Source: Bremerella sp. TYQ1 (GTDB taxonomy: Bacteria; Planctomycetota; Planctomycetia; Pirellulales; Pirellulaceae). From it: a stretch of DNA of 64,000 nucleotides. Shown piece by piece: positions 60,217-64,000 of this stretch. Below the pieces are notes generated by a model. That model searched no databases and was not told the origin of the DNA. It was given only the letters and a program-made list of their open reading frames with translations. The stretch is taken from positions 6,035,001 to 6,099,000 of the forward strand of contig NZ_CP083740.1 in assembly GCF_020150455.1 (NCBI RefSeq). The letters are read 5' to 3'. The position numbers and the translations under genes were made by a program. Numbering within the stretch: the first letter of the stretch is position 1; each line of letters opens with the position of its first letter.

Positions 60217-62502
60217 TTACGCAGGCTGCGAACTTGGATACTTCACGCGGCCATGATAGACCGCGGTCAGGCTTTTCGTCACGCTCGATTGGATCTGACG
60301 CAGTTCGCGAAGCGTCAGGCCGCACTCATCAAATTGACCGTCCAGCAGACGTTTCATGGAAAGCTCTTCGACAAGAGCTTCAATTCTAGCGGAAGTTGGT
60401 TCCACCAAAGTGCGGCAAGCACTTTCAACCGCGTCACAAATCATTAGAACCGCAGCTTCTTTGGTTTGCGGCTTGGGCCCTGGATAGCGATAGATCGTTT
60501 CATCGACCTCGCGTTCGTCGGGATTCGATTCGACTTTGGCACTCGCGACGCGGTAAAAATACTCGACAAGCGTCGTCCCGTGATGCTGCTCAATGAAATC
60601 GATGATGGCTCGCGGAAGCCGGTTTTGGCGTGCAAGGTCGGCACCATCTTTCACGTGAGCAATGATGACGAGCGTGCTGATGGCGGGGTTCAAGCCTTCG
60701 TGACGATTGTCCGAAGCGTTTTGATTCTCGATGAAGTACTCTGGCTTCATCATTTTGCCAATGTCATGAAAGTACGCCCCGACGCGGACCAAGAGACCGT
60801 TCGCGCCGATCGCATCGGCGGCAGACTCTGCGATCGAAGCAACCGTAATGGAGTGGTTGTAAGTTCCGGGAGCACGTTGAGCGAGCTTCTGTAACAACGG
60901 ATGAGCCGCATCGCCTAGTTCCAAAAGGCTGATATCGGTCAGGATTCCATAAGCCTTCTCCACAAATGGCAGCAAGCCGGTCATCAGAAAACCAGAGCCT
61001 AACGCGTAGACCCCTTGCCATGCGGCCGCTTGAAGAAGAGCCATCGTTGCCGGCTGACCGGAAACAATGCTCACACCATACTTCGTTGTAAACGCCACGA
61101 CACCGGCCCACATGCCGACATAGATCAGCTTGTTGCGGCTACGAATTCGATTCATCGATAGCGTTGCGGCACTGCAAGTGGCAGTGATTGTTACGAATGC
61201 AATTAGCCCGGTTCCGCTGGTAAGCACGATCGCCAAGCTAACGCATGCGGTGACTAAAAGGGCAAACTCCTGGCGATACACAATGGAAATTGTCATCGCT
61301 AAGAGCATCGCCGGAATCAATTCTGCCTGCCAACGATCGTCAAACCAATACCCGAGTGCAATCGCCGAGCAGACAGGAATCAGGAAAAGTAGGTACTCGT
61401 TGAGATCTCGCAAGATCGTGGGGCATTTGAACACCAGATAAATGGCACAAAGGGCCCCCAAGGCGTAATACATGCCAAGGATCGCAAGCGAATAGATCGT
61501 CTTGGAGAAGAAGTTTCGCTGATCAATATAGGCGCGGTGTTCTGCGTGCAGTAGGTCGATCGCAGGTCCATCCAGCGGCTTGCCTGGGAGTACGACCGCG
61601 TCTTTGGTTGAATAGATATGCATAACCGGATCGACGGCAGCCACCGCTTTTTCACGTTCTTTCGAAGTGGCGACTTTATCAATCGTCAGCGTGCCAGGCA
61701 GGTTTTTTTCGACCCAATAGTCAACGGCCTCGACAAGGAATTTGATGTTCTCCCCTTTGGCCAATTCTTCGAGCTCCAATTGAAGGCTCTTACGAATCTT
61801 CTCGAGGACTTGGGCTTTGAGGACATCGTTTTGGGAAATGATTTGCTGGTTGGCATTCGGCCCTGGCGTTACAACGATAATGCTGGCGGCTTGCCCCTGC
61901 TTTTCTTCTAGCTGCTCCGGCGACATGATCCCGCGCGACGCGTACGGCTTGAGGGCGGCCTCTATACGTTGTTCAAAAGCATTTAGCATGCCTTCGCGAG
62001 CGAACAGCGATTTAAGCTTCTGGAATTGCTCCTCCCTTTCCATCGGGCTGAGCGGAGCTACTTCGTCGTCTGCAATGGGAAAGAACTCGTTCCAGAGTCG
62101 TTCGACTTCTGCGTCGAACTGCTTGGCAGTCGTCAATTGAACAATGATCGACTGCAGCTTGGCGCGAAGCTGATCGAGTCGTGAAGGATCGTTTTGGTAA
62201 ACCGACTTGGCTTCGTTCTCGGCATCTCGTTCTGCTTTGGCGGTCGCTAGTGGATCGAGCACCGAAAACTGAACGCGAGGATGGATCTCTGCTGGAGGAA
62301 CAAACCCAGGTCGATATTGCATCGCCGGGTTCCAGGCTCCCGTTACGAGCCAAAGGGCGACCGCCGCGAAAAGCGCGCATGCGAGATAAAGAAGCTTGTC
62401 GGGATGCGATAGCTCCGAGATAAACCTGCGGAACGTTCCCGGGGGAAGCTCTAGTGTTGCAACGTGTTTGGCACGTTTTTTCGTCTTGCCTGGCTGAGCC
62501 AT
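60217..62502 (-). CDS. pgpH: 7TM-HD (PgpH-like) c-di-AMP phosphodiesterase
   Basis: The 761-residue protein has a basic N-terminus, one membrane helix (about 40-62), a long outside domain (7TMR-HDED, to about 300), seven membrane helices (about 330-500) and a cytoplasmic HD domain: 'GTYNHSITVASIAESAADAIG', 'VRVGAYFHDIGKMMKPEYF', 'NRHEGLNPAISTLVIIAHVKDG' and 'IDFIEQHHGTTLVEYFYRVA'. This is the layout of Listeria PgpH, which hydrolyses cyclic di-AMP. The HD metal residues are intact. It is placed between phoH and ybeY as in many bacteria, 3 bases after the phoH stop. Confidence 0.92.
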   Translation of the reverse strand: MAQPGKTKKRAKHVATLELPPGTFRRFISELSHPDKLLYLACALFAAVALWLVTGAWNPAMQYRPGFVPPAEIHPRVQFSVLDPLATAKAERDAENEAKSVYQNDPSRLDQLRAKLQSIIVQLTTAKQFDAEVERLWNEFFPIADDEVAPLSPMEREEQFQKLKSLFAREGMLNAFEQRIEAALKPYASRGIMSPEQLEEKQGQAASIIVVTPGPNANQQIISQNDVLKAQVLEKIRKSLQLELEELAKGENIKFLVEAVDYWVEKNLPGTLTIDKVATSKEREKAVAAVDPVMHIYSTKDAVVLPGKPLDGPAIDLLHAEHRAYIDQRNFFSKTIYSLAILGMYYALGALCAIYLVFKCPTILRDLNEYLLFLIPVCSAIALGYWFDDRWQAELIPAMLLAMTISIVYRQEFALLVTACVSLAIVLTSGTGLIAFVTITATCSAATLSMNRIRSRNKLIYVGMWAGVVAFTTKYGVSIVSGQPATMALLQAAAWQGVYALGSGFLMTGLLPFVEKAYGILTDISLLELGDAAHPLLQKLAQRAPGTYNHSITVASIAESAADAIGANGLLVRVGAYFHDIGKMMKPEYFIENQNASDNRHEGLNPAISTLVIIAHVKDGADLARQNRLPRAIIDFIEQHHGTTLVEYFYRVASAKVESNPDEREVDETIYRYPGPKPQTKEAAVLMICDAVESACRTLVEPTSARIEALVEELSMKRLLDGQFDECGLTLRELRQIQSSVTKSLTAVYHGRVKYPSSQPA

Positions 62503-62505
62503 GAT

Positions 62506-63468
62506 TTAGTTGCCTTCGCTTGCGGGCTCGTTGTCCGAGTCCGTTTCGTAGGCATCCACGATCTTTTGGACCAGCGGGTGACGCTGGATATCTGCGTTGC
62601 TTAACTCGACGCGAGCGATTCCTTCGATATTGCGAAGGCGATACAGGGCATCTGTCAAACCACTTCGCACGCGAGGTGGCAAATCGTTCTGGGTGATGTC
62701 ACCGCTGATGACCATCCGCGAATCTTTACCCATTCGCGTGAGGAACATTTTCATCTGAGCGCTGGTCGTATTCTGGGCTTCGTCCAGAATTATGAATGCA
62801 TTCTTTAACGTACGACCACGCATGAACGCCAACGGGACCACTTCGATAACATCGGTCGCCATGTACTGGGTAATCAGATTCGGCTCCATCATTTCCGTGA
62901 GCGAATCGAGCATGGGCCGCAAATATGGATTGATCTTTTCATACAGCGTGCCTGGCAGGAAGCCGAGCTGTTCGCCAGCTTCAACGGCCGGTCGTACGAG
63001 CACGATCTTACCGATCCGGTTTTCTAGTAACGCTTCGACCGCCATGGCAACGGCCAGATAGGTTTTACCGGTCCCCGCAGGACCGAGCGCGAACACCATG
63101 TTGTGATTGCGAATTGCTTCAACGTAGGTGGCCTGGCCAGGGGTGCGGGGCTTGACCGCTCCACCCTTCTGAAAAGTGGAGATCGGAATGGTTTTGCGAG
63201 GAATGGGCCCGCCGTTGATTTCGGCCAAAGCCTCGTCCAGATCTTCCTTCAACAACGCACCATTGCGTTCCAAGCGATGACGCAGGTCTTCAACCACTTT
63301 CATGGCTTTGACGACGTTGCGTTCTTCGCCAGAAATGCTGACGCGCTCGTCGCGATGCGTAATCGTTACGTTCAGCGAATCACGGATACGCCTAAGGTGC
63401 TGATCACGGCTGCCGAAAAGTTGAAGGACCGATGCGTGGTCCAAAAATTTGATCGTCGCTTCGTACAT
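62506..63468 (-). CDS. phoH: PhoH-like ATPase
   Basis: A 320-residue P-loop ATPase of the PhoH family, often linked with YbeY in rRNA maturation. Walker A is 'FALGPAGTGKTYLAVAMAV' (about 128-146) and Walker B 'NAFIILDEAQNTTSAQMKMFLTRMG'. The KH-like N-terminal domain 'RIRDSLNVTITHRDERVSISGEE' is intact. Motifs 'VLVRPAVEAGEQLGFLPGTL' and 'SRMVISGDITQNDLP' are standard. The first gene of a compact operon with pgpH and ybeY. Confidence 0.95.
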   Translation of the reverse strand: MYEATIKFLDHASVLQLFGSRDQHLRRIRDSLNVTITHRDERVSISGEERNVVKAMKVVEDLRHRLERNGALLKEDLDEALAEINGGPIPRKTIPISTFQKGGAVKPRTPGQATYVEAIRNHNMVFALGPAGTGKTYLAVAMAVEALLENRIGKIVLVRPAVEAGEQLGFLPGTLYEKINPYLRPMLDSLTEMMEPNLITQYMATDVIEVVPLAFMRGRTLKNAFIILDEAQNTTSAQMKMFLTRMGKDSRMVISGDITQNDLPPRVRSGLTDALYRLRNIEGIARVELSNADIQRHPLVQKIVDAYETDSDNEPASEGN

Positions 63469-63651
63469 CGATTGGGCAATACCTATTGCCTTATCCTGGG
63501 AAGAAGGATTCCTACGTCAAAATATAGACAATGTTTCTCGCCTGGGAATGATCAATGTCTTCAGGCGAATTGTAACGTGTTATAGGGTAAAGAGTTAACT
63601 ATTTGTCGTTAATTGGCAGGCAGCCGGTGGATTCTACGCATTTTGCATAAC

Positions 63652-64000
63652 TTAACGACTAGGACCGACAATACCGAGTTCCCAGCACAGAAGTGCGACC
63701 GGAGCTCCGAGCAGCATCGAGTCGAGAACGTCGAGAACTCCGCCGAGGCCAATCAGCCATTTACTGGAGTCTTTCGTCTCCATGTCCCGCTTAAACATCG
63801 ACTCTGCCAGATCGCCCAGCATGCCAGCCGGCGAAACCAGCAAAGCAAAGAGGAGCCAGCCAAATGGGATGCCTCCGACGGGGCCGCCGATCATCCACGG
63901 TCCCACCCACTCGAACATGACGTAGCTACCCAGACACGAAGCCGCGAGGCCGCCGAGGGTACCTTCCAGCGTTTTGCCAGGCGATAGGCGTGGGACAAGT
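63652..64000 (-). CDS. cdsA: Phosphatidate cytidylyltransferase (CdsA), C-terminal part, 5' end outside window
   Basis: The frame is open to the window edge, so about 116 C-terminal residues are seen. 'RLSPGKTLEGTLGGLAASC' is the family's S-P-x-K-T-x-E-G motif, and 'SPAGMLGDLAESMFKRDMETKDSSKWLIGLGGVLDVLDSML' (read in two halves) is the CDP-diglyceride synthetase signature, with minor changes. It makes CDP-diacylglycerol for phospholipids and is an integral membrane protein. It stands upstream of phoH on the same strand. Confidence 0.9.
   Translation of the reverse strand, partial: LVPRLSPGKTLEGTLGGLAASCLGSYVMFEWVGPWMIGGPVGGIPFGWLLFALLVSPAGMLGDLAESMFKRDMETKDSSKWLIGLGGVLDVLDSMLLGAPVALLCWELGIVGPSR

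Overview
The window reads as chromosomal DNA from a planctomycete, most likely a marine Pirellulaceae member of the Blastopirellula/Bremerella/Rhodopirellula kind. This is inferred from gene content: a DUF1559 pilin-like protein with a prepilin N-terminus, a DUF1598 protein, DUF1559/secretin gene styles, stand-alone alpha-CTD, HTTM and PQQ-propeller proteins, very cysteine-rich secreted proteins, and a flagellar switch gene. No rRNA, complete tRNA, CRISPR array, transposase, integrase or phage gene was found.

Layout. 1-1157: 3' part of a secretin gene, closed by a strong terminator. 1.3-2.4 kb: a four-helix-bundle gene, apparently frameshifted, boxed by about 32 bp inverted repeats, then a second gene-less copy of the repeat; a DUF423 and an AI-2E-type membrane protein gene start directly after the repeats. 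3.7-16.2 kb: small secreted and zinc-ribbon proteins, cysteine desulfurase, DUF1559 protein, tadA, double-FHA protein, an old-yellow-enzyme homologue, UvrD/PcrA helicase, stand-alone alpha-CTD and a PQQ propeller. 16.4-18.7 kb: tight operon of a DUF3592-like membrane protein, an arrestin-like protein and a P-loop ATPase. 19-24.6 kb: low-complexity secreted protein, PolX, sugar isomerase-like protein, HTTM pair. 24.8-47.2 kb: three cysteine-rich exported proteins (two built from CCAPEP heptads) spread among lipoproteins, a membrane P-loop ATPase, a ClpP-like protein, cytochrome c'-like protein, ApbE, DUF1598, SGNH hydrolase, class III FBPase, Hpt, LarA-like, YgfZ, HD-GYP, epimerase and M29 aminopeptidase.

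47.4-52.0 kb: a four-gene + strand operon: coiled-coil protein, membrane-anchored formylglycine-generating-enzyme (FGE) domain protein, zinc-ribbon GTPase, and a protein resembling the GTPase-associated GAP1 family. This is the strongest candidate for a poorly described system, because FGE, GTPase and GAP1 modules recur in predicted NTP-dependent conflict/signalling systems of complex bacteria.

52.3-64.0 kb: a long minus-strand housekeeping block, cdsA(partial)-phoH-pgpH-ybeY-corC-recO-bamD-like-lptE-like-folP-proA-fliM, joining phospholipid synthesis, c-di-AMP turnover, rRNA maturation, repair, outer-membrane assembly, folate and proline synthesis and motility. The BamD- and LptE-like lipoproteins with the secretin support a diderm envelope.

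All family calls come from reading motifs by eye; no database search was run.
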